DNA of 55,072 bases, taken from IMG/VR virus record IMGVR_UViG_3300025410_000023, positions 1-55,072 of that record; one strand, 5' to 3'. The position numbers were made by a program, and so were the translations under genes. This DNA is from a virus. Below the pieces are notes generated by a model that saw only the letters and a program-made list of their open reading frames with translations, searched no databases and had not been told where the DNA came from. Positions 9,176-18,641 of this stretch are shown piece after piece; within the stretch, counting starts at the first letter, position 1, and the number at the start of each line of letters is the position of its first letter.

Positions 9176-12100
9176 TTATGATGTGCCTTCAATAGCTAAT
9201 ATGAATGGAGTCATATTAGCAAATAATGATTGTGTAAATGTACGTCCGCTTAGTACTCCAGTTGCTTGACTAATTACCAGTCCGCGACCAATACGGAAGT
9301 CTCCGTTTTGATCAGTTGAAGTGAAAAATACTTTACCACTATTTAACTGAACAGTTTCTTTTGATTGTACAGGATCTGCACGACCTACTTGAGGCAAAGA
9401 CCCATAGTTAGTACCAGCACCAACATATTCAAACAAGTATCCAGAAGCACTGATATAACTTCTTTGATAAAAATTCACATTAGCTCCGTCTGGGAATAAA
9501 TCTGTTCTTGTTATTGCTTCGCCTAATTCTACAATATGATAAGTACCTGGTCGTGACCAATAACTTAATCCAGAGTAAACACTATTATAAGTACCACCTG
9601 TTTCTAAATCATAGATCAGTCTTTGTAATATAAGTTTTACATCTCTATTACATTTATTTTGTATATAATCAATTTGAGTTTGTGTTAATCCGTTGAATAC
9701 CTGACTTTGATTTGCTTGTACATATGCAAATACTTCGGCAGCTAAGAAATCAAAGTTTGCTGTAATTAGTGTAACTGCACTGCCTGCACCTGAAACAATT
9801 GTACCTGTTTTTGTTACAGCACTAGGAGGAACAACCGATTCTGCTGAATCAATATCAGTAGCTGTTAAAATATTTCTAATAATAGTAAATCTTAGATCAA
9901 TAAATGGCTGTGCACCTGAACCACCTGTTACTAACGGTAATTTTACCTGCGGAATATCTGTCTGCAATGTAGATACTGTTTGATTATCAATAATTTGATC
10001 TACAAGTGTATTTAGATATCCAATTGATGCATCGTGTGCGGCAATTTGTCCTGGTGTAGTAGGTCCTTGATAATTAGGATCTGTGTTAAGATCTAAAATA
10101 TTAGTTCCAACTTTGTAAGGATTATTTGCTATAGTGCTAGATAATACTGTATAATAACTATTTCCACAGAAATACAATGTGAAATAATTTGGATTTGTAG
10201 GATCACCACCACCGCCGGTCAATGCCTGATTCAATGTAATACTATTATAATTAACATCTGTGACAACTGTTCCTGTTGCCGCATACCACACTCCATTATC
10301 ATCATATTGGCGACCATATTGATCTCTAATAAAAACACTATTGCCTATAGCAACATCGGTTGTATCAATGTCAACTAATACAATAGTAGATGTTGTTAAT
10401 GTACCAGTGCTAGGTTGTGCATTTAAGAAACCAGGAAGCGTTTGTTCATTTAAATGATCCTCAGGAGGAATTACTTCCATAACCAAAGCAATATGTGGAC
10501 GATCAGCAGTATCGGGAACAAATATTTCTACAGTTCCTCTATTTGGCCAGAATCCTGAAGGATAATATTGATCTAATCCATCTTGCCCTGGACTAAATGG
10601 ATATGCTCTGTTTACTGGATTAACCACAGTACCACTAAATGATCTTGCTCCATATCCTTTGGCAACTAAACATAAATCACCAAAATTACTGTTAGAGTTA
10701 GTAATAGAAGCAATACCGCCATTATCTACCTGTACCGCAGTGGAACAAAAAATTGTAAACACAGAAACTAACTGTGCATAACCACTGTTGGTAATATGTA
10801 TTCCTCTTCCGCCTTGTGATAATTGAGTAAACGCATCGTAAACAAATGATTGAATTGGACTACGATCTGAAACTACTGCTCCGTCAACCAAAGATCCGCC
10901 CATAGCACCAATTGGATCTAATTTACGAATTGCCCAGGTTGATGTATTGCCAGTATATTGAAAACTTGCCGCATCTACATCATCATCTAACATAGGATAA
11001 ACACCTACGTTTCCAAAATATAATGTAGCATTTGTTCCAAATCCAACAGTAGGCTGATCTAATCCAATAACAAATGTATTTTGATCAAACCCAGGTTGGA
11101 CTGAAGTAACTTTTGGTGCTAATTTAACATCAGCTCCATTGATTCCGGTTAATGCAAATAATCCTCCACCAGCATAAACAGCAGGAGCCGCGTTTGGACC
11201 ATTTGCTACAATATTTTTAATTGTTTCAAAATTTCTATTAACTGCTTCTGTGGGCATATACGCGTTGTTAGGCGGTATGCTAAAGAAAGGATTAATAATT
11301 TGTGTAGCATAAGTACCTGTAACTGTGGCTGTTGTTTGATTATTAATAATATACTGAGCCATTTCTTTGATATAGCTAATGGCTGCTGTAGTAGTTGTTG
11401 CTTGATTAGCAACATAATTATAACCTTTATTCCAATATGAAAGTGCGGCTTCGATTGACTTTTGATTACCGCCTAATAATATATCTTGACTTACTGCATC
11501 AACTAACAATCCAGTATCTCTATAATATAAATTTTGATCATATATAAATGAGCCACTGTTGTAAGTTTCATCAATCCAAGCAATTACTTCTGCTGTTAAG
11601 AAATCTCTGTTAGCCTGAATAATATTGTAAGCATTAGAAACATTGGCATTTGCCGAAGCAGATAAACTAATAGGTGTTAAACTGATTCCTGTAGGACCAT
11701 TTGCAATTATATTAGTGATTGTACTAATTGCTGTTGCAATTATAGTTTGCTCTGCAGAAGTAGCAGATGGTAGACCTAATACTGGCGGTACTTTGTTCTG
11801 TATAGTTGTAGGAGTTCCACCTGTGATCAATGTTCCTATTAAATCTCTTAAATGATTGAAAGAATTTACAGTAGGTGATTCTTCTCCAGGAATAACAATG
11901 CTAGATCCGTTAAGAGTATAATAAGATAATCCACTCTGTATTGCTTGTCTATTACCACCATACAATAAATCAAATGCTACGCTGTCAACCATATAACCAA
12001 CATCTCGTTCACAGGTTGCAGTATTATAAGTAAATCCAGGAGCTGTTGCTGAAATATAAGCAATAACTTCAGCCTGCATATATGATTTATTTGCTTCTAA

Positions 12101-14623
12101 CAATGCATAAGCATTTTTAACACTAACTAAATTACTAGCTGTTCCGTTAGGAATAATTTTATCAGTCCACCCTTCGGTGTCTCCACCTAATATATTCAAT
12201 ATAATAGCAAATTCACTGTTAACAATACCTACTTCATTGCTGGTAGCGGCTTCTAAATTAGTAACCTGTGGTACCACACTTTGATATCTAGGAACTAAAT
12301 CATTAGCAGGTGTAATATTTTGAATAACTTTGACTGTAAGTTCTTTTAAGTAATTTACAGCATTAGTAGTTGTTGTAATTTCTGAACCAATTTGTCTTGT
12401 ATAATTTCCTTGATTATAATATTGTGAACCAGCAAATGTACTTTGACTGTATCCCGCAGTTGGGAACAATAAGTCTGATGAAACGCTATCAATGATTACA
12501 CCCAAGTCTCTACGACACTTAATTTGATTATAAGGTAATTGCTTAGGTGGATAACATAAATTCCAATTAATATAATTTAATGTATTTTCTTGTATAAATG
12601 TTCTGTTGGCCTGCAACAATATTTCTGCACTTACAAATGCCGCATCTGGTCCAGTACTCTTATAAACATCAGGAGCATTTGCAGGATTAGTAATTGTTGC
12701 AGTAATAATACCATACAAATTTATAATTGATGCTGTACTTACATCACCGCCTACAAGCGCAGTATTAATAACCTGAGCTACTCCGCCTGTGTAAGTATTT
12801 GTAGCCATGGTATTTTGAATAATTTCTAAACTACGATCACGAATATATTCAATTGCCGCTGTAGTTTGTGCTTCTTGTCCGGCAATAACACTAACTACTC
12901 CATTGTAATATGCTAATCCGCTTTCTACAGATTTTTCATTGCCACCGAAGGCAGCATCATAGGCTGTGTTTTCAATTAAAATTCCTACATCTCTGTAGCA
13001 TTTTTCGGTGCTATAATTGAAATTATACCATATGCTTGTTGGATCATTGCCATAAGTATTAATTTGATCAGTGATCCAATCAATTGTTTGTTCTTGTAAA
13101 AATTGTTTATTGGCCAGTAACAATGTACGGGCATTAAAGAATCCCGGATTTTGTTGCCCAGCATTTACACTCATACCTTGAACAATAGTTCCTGTGCTTA
13201 CAACAACAGTTAACGTTGTTACATTTGCGGGCCAAGAACCCATACCAACTGCGACAGGAACCTGTACAGTTTGATCAGGAACAAACATTGTTCCATCTTT
13301 TAACCAAGGTCCACTTAGATTTGTACAGTTTTGAATATATGGACTGTGAAATAAATCAATACGTTGTCCTTCTGGTAGTGGAGGAAATGCAGTAGCATAT
13401 GCACCACGATTAAATCCAGGAGCATAAGGTCCATCTAATAACCCACTACGACCATTTAAGAATTGCATAAATGCCAAATAACATCCAGAATTCATATGCC
13501 ACAAATCTTGAGTCTTATTAATTGGCTCAACACTTGTTGTACGTAGATCACTGCCCATAACACTAGTGTATGGTTTTAATGGAATAGGATTATCTTCTAA
13601 ATAATGTCCAGGAGCAACACGGATTTGTGTGCCAGGTTGATAGTATGGAGACTTAACTGCACCACTAATTGTACGGCAAGCACGACCTGCATCTTGAGCG
13701 CGACCATCGTTGGTATCGTTTCCATCCATTGTTACATATAAAACATTGGTAACAACAGGTGCAGTACCAATTGGATTTTTACCTCTTGCTCGAATATCAC
13801 CAAATATATCAGTTAATCCTGCACCAAGTGTTATAGTTCCTGTACTTGCTGGTAATCCTAAAAAGTTTGTGTAAACATCATCTAAGTAAGAATCAGCAAA
13901 ATTATTTGCAGGATAAATTGTTCCACCAATTGTAACATCTTTTACAATGCTGGCTCCACCTTTGACCTGTAATGCACCTGTATCTGTTGACGTAGAAGTT
14001 TCATCAGCAACAATAGATATGCGGTCAACACTTAATTCTCCACCCCTATTTTCACCTGTATTTGGATAATATACTAATCCTCTGCTTCCTGAATCATATT
14101 GTCCACCAATAAAACTTTGGAAAGGACTACTAATATCTTCGTATACGATTCCATTTGTAGGAGCTTCTTGTGCAAATAATAAGTAATAAGGTTGATTATT
14201 ATCCGAAGTATTAATTGATAGCTGAGTCGAAGTTGTTGCTGTATTGGCGTTTGAAACACGCCCGTAAATAATTCCACCAACAGACAGATCTTTTTCAATA
14301 CCAACACCTCCAGAAAAATAAGCACCTGCTTCTTTTCTTTCTGCTTGTGTATTAAAATATGTACCATCATCTGGCCAATGAGGATCTCCGGTAGGATTAT
14401 CATCTCCACGTTGTCCAGCAGGACCGGATACGTTGTTACCTGCATTATGAGTACTTACTACAACAAAACTACCTGTATTATTACCTTGTAATACCTCAAC
14501 ATTACCACCAGGAGCACTAATCGTAACGTTGCCGCCCGTTGATATAACGGTAACACCACCTGCTCCTTGTATAGTTTGGCTACCGCCTGATTGTACGTGT
14601 TTTGTTCCTGAAGTACGAGACAT
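9176..14623 (-). CDS. Giant fibre/baseplate-type structural protein with parallel-beta-helix segment and five internal repeats (1815 aa)
   Basis: Starts MSRTSGTKHVQSGGSQTI. One shaft module (TDTGALQVKGGASIVKDV) is near residue 215. At about 295-370 comes VLYVTMDGNDTNDGRA, then TQIRVAPGHYLEDNPI and VMGSDLRTTSVEP, the signature of right-handed beta-helix (pectate-lyase-like) domains. Then a repeat of 100-170 residues appears five times, starting near residues 498, 668, 838, 1000 and 1618. Its pattern is LLxANRxFxxxExxxxI...C(R/E)RDVGxxxDxxxxDLxxGGNxxS(I/V)xxGLxYY. The C-terminus (QNGDFRIGRGLVISQATG) is of a type I know from large virion proteins of marine T4-like phages. AGGAAC precedes the ATG. 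Any polysaccharide-binding or degrading activity is inference from the beta-helix only. Confidence 0.75.
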   Translation of the reverse strand: MSRTSGTKHVQSGGSQTIQGAGGVTVISTGGNVTISAPGGNVEVLQGNNTGSFVVVSTHNAGNNVSGPAGQRGDDNPTGDPHWPDDGTYFNTQAERKEAGAYFSGGVGIEKDLSVGGIIYGRVSNANTATTSTQLSINTSDNNQPYYLLFAQEAPTNGIVYEDISSPFQSFIGGQYDSGSRGLVYYPNTGENRGGELSVDRISIVADETSTSTDTGALQVKGGASIVKDVTIGGTIYPANNFADSYLDDVYTNFLGLPASTGTITLGAGLTDIFGDIRARGKNPIGTAPVVTNVLYVTMDGNDTNDGRAQDAGRACRTISGAVKSPYYQPGTQIRVAPGHYLEDNPIPLKPYTSVMGSDLRTTSVEPINKTQDLWHMNSGCYLAFMQFLNGRSGLLDGPYAPGFNRGAYATAFPPLPEGQRIDLFHSPYIQNCTNLSGPWLKDGTMFVPDQTVQVPVAVGMGSWPANVTTLTVVVSTGTIVQGMSVNAGQQNPGFFNARTLLLANKQFLQEQTIDWITDQINTYGNDPTSIWYNFNYSTEKCYRDVGILIENTAYDAAFGGNEKSVESGLAYYNGVVSVIAGQEAQTTAAIEYIRDRSLEIIQNTMATNTYTGGVAQVINTALVGGDVSTASIINLYGIITATITNPANAPDVYKSTGPDAAFVSAEILLQANRTFIQENTLNYINWNLCYPPKQLPYNQIKCRRDLGVIIDSVSSDLLFPTAGYSQSTFAGSQYYNQGNYTRQIGSEITTTTNAVNYLKELTVKVIQNITPANDLVPRYQSVVPQVTNLEAATSNEVGIVNSEFAIILNILGGDTEGWTDKIIPNGTASNLVSVKNAYALLEANKSYMQAEVIAYISATAPGFTYNTATCERDVGYMVDSVAFDLLYGGNRQAIQSGLSYYTLNGSSIVIPGEESPTVNSFNHLRDLIGTLITGGTPTTIQNKVPPVLGLPSATSAEQTIIATAISTITNIIANGPTGISLTPISLSASANANVSNAYNIIQANRDFLTAEVIAWIDETYNSGSFIYDQNLYYRDTGLLVDAVSQDILLGGNQKSIEAALSYWNKGYNYVANQATTTTAAISYIKEMAQYIINNQTTATVTGTYATQIINPFFSIPPNNAYMPTEAVNRNFETIKNIVANGPNAAPAVYAGGGLFALTGINGADVKLAPKVTSVQPGFDQNTFVIGLDQPTVGFGTNATLYFGNVGVYPMLDDDVDAASFQYTGNTSTWAIRKLDPIGAMGGSLVDGAVVSDRSPIQSFVYDAFTQLSQGGRGIHITNSGYAQLVSVFTIFCSTAVQVDNGGIASITNSNSNFGDLCLVAKGYGARSFSGTVVNPVNRAYPFSPGQDGLDQYYPSGFWPNRGTVEIFVPDTADRPHIALVMEVIPPEDHLNEQTLPGFLNAQPSTGTLTTSTIVLVDIDTTDVAIGNSVFIRDQYGRQYDDNGVWYAATGTVVTDVNYNSITLNQALTGGGGDPTNPNYFTLYFCGNSYYTVLSSTIANNPYKVGTNILDLNTDPNYQGPTTPGQIAAHDASIGYLNTLVDQIIDNQTVSTLQTDIPQVKLPLVTGGSGAQPFIDLRFTIIRNILTATDIDSAESVVPPSAVTKTGTIVSGAGSAVTLITANFDFLAAEVFAYVQANQSQVFNGLTQTQIDYIQNKCNRDVKLILQRLIYDLETGGTYNSVYSGLSYWSRPGTYHIVELGEAITRTDLFPDGANVNFYQRSYISASGYLFEYVGAGTNYGSLPQVGRADPVQSKETVQLNSGKVFFTSTDQNGDFRIGRGLVISQATGVLSGRTFTQSLFANMTPFILAIEGTS

Positions 14624-14650
14624 ATCTGTTCCTTTAGAGTATTTATTAGT

Positions 14651-15178
14651 TTAATGGATTCGTAACTCTACTGAGTCCACCAACACCGGATCTTTGTGAG
14701 GCCAATCTGGATGAGCCTGAAATCTAAAGATTACTCCAAAAGTTGAATCCTGGACTGTTGTTAAATTTAAATTTTCTATGCCCCACGTATCAGTAGGACC
14801 GCCATATATTTTTTGAGGATTAATCTCTAATGTAGCAAGATTATCACTTATTGATTGCTCATTCAAACATAGTTCAATAGTATCATCTGTTGCACGACCA
14901 TATCTTCTTGATGTTAATCTAAGTTCAATACCCGATACAACTGTTGGAAGATTAACAAAATTAAAACCTGTGGCTCTTACATAATAAGTTTTATTTTTAA
15001 TGTCAATCTTTGGACTTCTAGCAGTATGAATTAAATTACCCATTGATTGCAATGATCTATTATCCAAATTTCTTAGTTCATTGAAATTATTTGATGCGTT
15101 CCAAGATATGTGAAAAGTTTCACCCCCTTCTTCGACATATTGAGTAAATTGTGTAGGCAAGGTCCAAAGTGTGGTCAT
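14651..15178 (-). CDS. Virion structural protein (175 aa)
   Basis: MTTLWTLPTQFTQYVEEGGETF continues with YYVRATGFNF, SGIELRLTSRRYGRATDD and FGVIFRFQAHPDWPHKDP. This resembles a conserved virion protein of marine T4-like phages; the function is unknown. An upstream in-frame ATG at 15208 would add 10 residues (MYNINPLNTG). I prefer 15178 because a late-promoter-like box (15193-15200) lies between the two starts and because the downstream sequence begins like the relatives I know. Neither start has a clear Shine-Dalgarno sequence. The gene is separated from the upstream one by a terminator. Confidence 0.7.
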   Translation of the reverse strand: MTTLWTLPTQFTQYVEEGGETFHISWNASNNFNELRNLDNRSLQSMGNLIHTARSPKIDIKNKTYYVRATGFNFVNLPTVVSGIELRLTSRRYGRATDDTIELCLNEQSISDNLATLEINPQKIYGGPTDTWGIENLNLTTVQDSTFGVIFRFQAHPDWPHKDPVLVDSVELRIH

Positions 15179-15192
15179 ACCAGTATTTAGCG

Positions 15193-15200
15193 GATTTATA
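15193..15200 (-). promoter_or_regulatory. Late-promoter-like box
   Basis: TATAAATC on the minus strand matches 7 of 8 bases of the T4 late box. It follows the terminator at 15217-15240 directly and lies only 14 bp before the preferred start of the 175-aa gene. Confidence 0.45.
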
Positions 15201-15216
15201 TTATACATACAAAATG

Positions 15217-15240
15217 AAAAAGGCCCCGAAGGGCCTTTTT
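15217..15240 (-). terminator. Rho-independent terminator (symmetrical)
   Basis: A 10-bp stem AAAAAGGCCC / GGGCCTTTTT with loop CGAA lies 15 bp past the stop of the 319-aa gene. The flanking A and T tracts make it able to act on either strand, but only the minus strand has a gene running into it. Confidence 0.85.
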
Positions 15241-15255
15241 GTTAATCTAATTAAA

Positions 15256-16215
15256 TTAGATTGTATGAGATATACTTACTGTACCAGTTGTTGCTGTAGC
15301 AACATTCCATCCCGCCACTTGATTATTATCATAGGCAAAACTAGTGCCTTGCTGATATTGAACCAAATATGCTTTGTGTGCTGTTAGTTTTTCAACAAAG
15401 TATGTACTTCCGTTTACATCTGTAGCAATAATATTCATGTATCCTGCTGTTAATGTACTAGTTGTTGCTAGCTTACATTGTCCAACACCTTGTGATGTTT
15501 TTACAAGATAACGACGACTTGCTTCTTGTTTAACAATATCGTACTCAACTGCGCTAGAACCGCCATCTTTTACTTGTAAAAATGCGTTACCTTTAATTGC
15601 AGAACCATATTTTTCTAAAGTTTGCATTGTTGGAGTTGGTGCACCAGGACCTGTACCAACAACATTAGTATTGTTAAAACTTAGTGCTGGAATTGTGCCG
15701 TATCCGCTACCGTTAGCTGTTACATTAATTTGTTTTACACGATACTTAACGTGTGCTTGATTGTTACCGTCACCACCTTGAATTTCATATGTATCGGCCG
15801 CTACTGGAATTGTTGAGAAGCTACCACGATTAAATGGTACAATATTTTGTACTTCTTGCTGGCCTGAACCAACGTGTGTAATGTTAAATGTTGCGCCGCC
15901 GCCTAGACCTGTTAACAATGTTCCACCGTTAGTTGTTGTTGAATAGCTGTGACCTGATAGACCATTTGTAACATAAACACTTTCAACCTCCCAAATTACC
16001 TGAGCGGTTGCTTGTATGCCTGTTGGCTCATCTGGTGCCGGAATTACTAATACAGGTACGTGAGTTGCTGTTGAGCAAACTAAAATACTACCTAATTGAG
16101 TTGGATTAGCAATGCTTTCGATACCTTCTCCACCGATACCACTTGTATTACCTACGTGTTTAAATTGTTCATTATTTAGATTACCAAAAAATTTGGCTTT
16201 AATTGGACGTCCCAT
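15256..16215 (-). CDS. Virion structural protein next to the capsid gene (319 aa)
   Basis: Begins MGRPIKAKFFGNLNNEQFKH. It is rich in Gly, Thr, Val and Asn. It holds a segment VKQINVTANGSGYGTIPAL (about residues 157-175) of the same 'I..V.I.N.G.GY...P' type that appears several times in the 4301-aa protein. No transmembrane segment or catalytic motif is visible. The strong AGGAGAAAATAAA ribosome binding site suggests abundant synthesis. It lies directly downstream of gp23, from which it is separated by a terminator and a structured leader, and ends at its own terminator. It may be a head decoration, neck or fibre-associated protein; the sequence does not decide. Confidence 0.7.
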   Translation of the reverse strand: MGRPIKAKFFGNLNNEQFKHVGNTSGIGGEGIESIANPTQLGSILVCSTATHVPVLVIPAPDEPTGIQATAQVIWEVESVYVTNGLSGHSYSTTTNGGTLLTGLGGGATFNITHVGSGQQEVQNIVPFNRGSFSTIPVAADTYEIQGGDGNNQAHVKYRVKQINVTANGSGYGTIPALSFNNTNVVGTGPGAPTPTMQTLEKYGSAIKGNAFLQVKDGGSSAVEYDIVKQEASRRYLVKTSQGVGQCKLATTSTLTAGYMNIIATDVNGSTYFVEKLTAHKAYLVQYQQGTSFAYDNNQVAGWNVATATTGTVSISHTI

Positions 16216-16242
16216 TTTATTTTCTCCTTTAAGAATATGACA

Positions 16243-16291
16243 GTTCTATTGCCTACGCGGTAGGGACCGCATAAACCCCTTTCGGGCGAAC
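16243..16291 (-). promoter_or_regulatory. Structured 5' leader with mutually exclusive hairpins
   Basis: The 89-bp gap between the gp23 terminator and the 319-aa gene is much more G+C-rich than its surroundings. It can form a CCC-GAAA-GGG hairpin (16277-16286) and either of two overlapping 5-bp hairpins: CCTAC/GTAGG (16252-16264) or GCGGT/ACCGC (16257-16270). GTTC/GAAC (16288-16291 with 16243-16246) could close the whole element. The Shine-Dalgarno sequence lies 14-21 bases further on. Known riboswitch consensus sequences that I could recall do not match. Confidence 0.4.
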
Positions 16292-16304
16292 AGTGTATTT
16301 AATA

Positions 16305-16328
16305 AAAAACGCCTCAAAGGGCGTTTTT
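16305..16328 (-). terminator. Rho-independent terminator after major capsid gene
   Basis: A 9-bp stem AAAAACGCC / GGCGTTTTT with a 6-nt loop is followed on the minus strand by TTATTAAATAC, 29 bp past the gp23 stop codon. Confidence 0.85.
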
Positions 16329-16356
16329 ATTTTTAGGTAAAACCTTAAGTATTTGA

Positions 16357-17532
16357 TTACTTGAAGCTTACGTTTGCTGTTGTGATAGCAACTTTACCTA
16401 GGTAATCACCTGCGTTACCTAGTGAAGAAGCAGTATTTGTCAACTGGACATAGCCGTAGCGTGTCAAGAAGCCAACTACTGGTTCGAATGTTGCTGGATC
16501 AAGAACAACACCAGAACTCATCAATGGAATATATGGGCAATAGAATGCGGCAGCATCTGCCTCGCTAGCACCTTTATAACCAATCAATACTTGGTTGTTA
16601 TCTTGAGCAGATGTGTCAGACATATAAGCGTCAACATAAACACGCATTGCACCGTTCAATGTACCAACAAACTTAGTGTTTGTTGGAGCTTCGAATGTAC
16701 CTTCTGTTGTACGAGCAAAAGCTGAAGTAGTAGCAGATTGTAGAATTGTCAATGCTTGGTTAGAAACAACAGCCCAGTTACCAGCACCACGACGTGTACG
16801 TTGAGCAATCAAGTTGCTAACACGGTTGATTTGGATAGCTAGAGCGGCGTGCTCATCACCAACGAATGTAGCTGTACCAGAAACCAATGATTGGTCATAG
16901 ATTTCTTCTACATTTGCTAAAGAACGTAGGCTGTTAAGGATCTCTTGATCGATTTCAGCTGTGATCTCTTGTGCCAATGCGGCCATGATTTCAGCTTCGA
17001 TATCGATACCTTGTTGTGCTTGTGCATCTTGAGCAGCCTCGAATGTCCAACGAGCTGATAGCTTGCGGCTCTTAGCTTCAACTGGTGTTTTCAAGATTTG
17101 GATGCTCATACGCTTGCCTGGTTGACCTTCTAAGCTAGCTGTTGAGCTTGCTACTGGGTTTGTACCATCACCAGAGTATGCACGAGCAATGTTGAATGGG
17201 CTCAATGCCTCTTCACCAGCGCTAACTTCGCTTGTGGGGTCAGCATAACGAACACGTAATGTGTGGATCTGAGCAACAGGTCCAGTCATTGGTTGAACAC
17301 CAATGATTTCGTTAGCAATAACTGTTGGCATTACACGACGGATAACTGGTAGAATAACACGATTAAGTGTAGCTACGTTACCTGCGCTTGTTGCACCTGC
17401 TGTTGCAGACTCACCCAAGTACTTACGTGTATTCTCTAAGCATACGCTCATAGAAGCACGACGGTTACCAGATAGGCCTTCAAGCAGAGCTTCTTTGGTC
17501 TCTGACCATCTTTCATTTAATAGTTGTGACAT
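16357..17532 (-). CDS. 23: Major capsid protein gp23
   Basis: The product (391 aa) has the T4 gp23 pattern: MSQLLNERWSETKEALLEG, then LPVIRRVMPTVIANEIIGVQPMTGP, YADPTSEVSAGEEAL and the conserved core VEAKSRKLSARWTFEAAQD...AEIMAALAQEITAEIDQEIL. It forms the HK97-fold capsomers of the head. A predicted gp21 cleavage site of the L-x-E type lies in KYLGE|SATAG, so the mature protein would start at Ser42 and the first 41 residues would be the assembly delta domain. It is shorter than T4 gp23 (521 aa); much of the T4 insertion region appears absent. AGGAGAC before the ATG is a strong ribosome binding site. It is the last gene of the 20-21-22-23 series and ends at a terminator. Confidence 0.96.
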   Translation of the reverse strand: MSQLLNERWSETKEALLEGLSGNRRASMSVCLENTRKYLGESATAGATSAGNVATLNRVILPVIRRVMPTVIANEIIGVQPMTGPVAQIHTLRVRYADPTSEVSAGEEALSPFNIARAYSGDGTNPVASSTASLEGQPGKRMSIQILKTPVEAKSRKLSARWTFEAAQDAQAQQGIDIEAEIMAALAQEITAEIDQEILNSLRSLANVEEIYDQSLVSGTATFVGDEHAALAIQINRVSNLIAQRTRRGAGNWAVVSNQALTILQSATTSAFARTTEGTFEAPTNTKFVGTLNGAMRVYVDAYMSDTSAQDNNQVLIGYKGASEADAAAFYCPYIPLMSSGVVLDPATFEPVVGFLTRYGYVQLTNTASSLGNAGDYLGKVAITTANVSFK

Positions 17533-17555
17533 TTTTTGTCTCCTTGAATTATAAA

Positions 17556-18641
17556 TTACTTTAGACCCGCTAACTTGCGGATATCTAAAATGTTATCTAA
17601 GCCTACCTCAGGCTTTGTTTCACGATTACCAGTTACTTCTGTGCTTTCGATTAGAGTAGTTTTTGCTACACGTCTCTTATCGCCTTCCATTACTGTGGGT
17701 AGGTACTTGTCAAAAGCATCTGCAAGTTTCTTAGTCTGTGTAGACTCTAGAAGTTGTTGCATCAACTCTCTCTTATCAGCACTTAGAGGTGCCAGTAATT
17801 CAGCCATAACAGCTTTGCGCTCCATTAAATCTTTGGTAACACGAATTTCGCGTTGTGTAGATTCAACTAATTGAGCTTTTTCTGAAATAGCTTGTTTTGC
17901 TTCAGCAAGTTCTTGTTCTTTCTTAGAAATAATCTTTAACAATTTACTTGTTTCAGATTTTTCATTTAGATAAGAACTTGAAAATTCTTGAGCAAACGCT
18001 TCATAAATTTTACGTCCAAAATCATTGCTACGAGCACTATCAATATCTTCTTTCAACTGTGTGATTTCAGATGTTAACTTTTTAGTAACTACATTTTCAA
18101 CAACTTTAGCCGAACGCTTAATGAAGTTTTGTTTGATCTCATCAAATTTGCTTTTAGCTTCACGAACTAACTTAACTTTTGTTTCAGCTAGATCTTTCTT
18201 ATCTGCGGCAAATTCGCTGATTTCTTTTGATAGAGCGTGTACTACGAACTGCTCTAATTTAGTAAAATTCTCAGCAACTTTTTTACGATCGCTTTGGAAT
18301 TCAACCAATTCTTTTCCTAATTGCTTGATAACAAAACTTTCTAATTTCTTAGAATCTGTTGTCATCTTTTGTTGATAAGCAACTTTAGCTTCTGCTAGAG
18401 CTTTTTTATCTTCATGCAACTCGGACATTTCTACGCCTAGTCTATCACTTAACATCTTGTCGATTGCTTCAACCATAACTGTTTTGTCATGATTGTATTT
18501 TTGTGCAAATTCTTCACGAAGTTCTGCGGTAACTTGGTCGCGTGTTTCTTGAAGTTTAGTAGCAAGAGCGGCTTCGACAACTTGTTGTGTCTCTGCTGTC
18601 ATTACACCTGACTCCACTAACTGTTTGAATGCGTCCAACAT
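17556..18641 (-). CDS. 22: Prohead core scaffold protein gp22
   Basis: A 361-aa protein, highly charged and almost wholly helical or coiled-coil (repeats such as LAEAKVAYQQKM, FVIKQLGKELVEFQSDRKKVAE, FVVHALSKEISEFAADKKDLAE). It begins MLDAFKQLVESGVMTAETQQ and ends NRETKPEVGLDNILDIRKLAGL, as in gp22 of marine T4-like phages. T4 gp22 (269 aa) is the main internal scaffold, degraded by gp21 during head maturation. It lies between genes 21 and 23 as in T4, with AGGAG before the ATG. It contains at least two internal segments of about 45 residues that look like repeats of each other (around residues 85-130 and 130-170). Confidence 0.93.
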   Translation of the reverse strand: MLDAFKQLVESGVMTAETQQVVEAALATKLQETRDQVTAELREEFAQKYNHDKTVMVEAIDKMLSDRLGVEMSELHEDKKALAEAKVAYQQKMTTDSKKLESFVIKQLGKELVEFQSDRKKVAENFTKLEQFVVHALSKEISEFAADKKDLAETKVKLVREAKSKFDEIKQNFIKRSAKVVENVVTKKLTSEITQLKEDIDSARSNDFGRKIYEAFAQEFSSSYLNEKSETSKLLKIISKKEQELAEAKQAISEKAQLVESTQREIRVTKDLMERKAVMAELLAPLSADKRELMQQLLESTQTKKLADAFDKYLPTVMEGDKRRVAKTTLIESTEVTGNRETKPEVGLDNILDIRKLAGLK

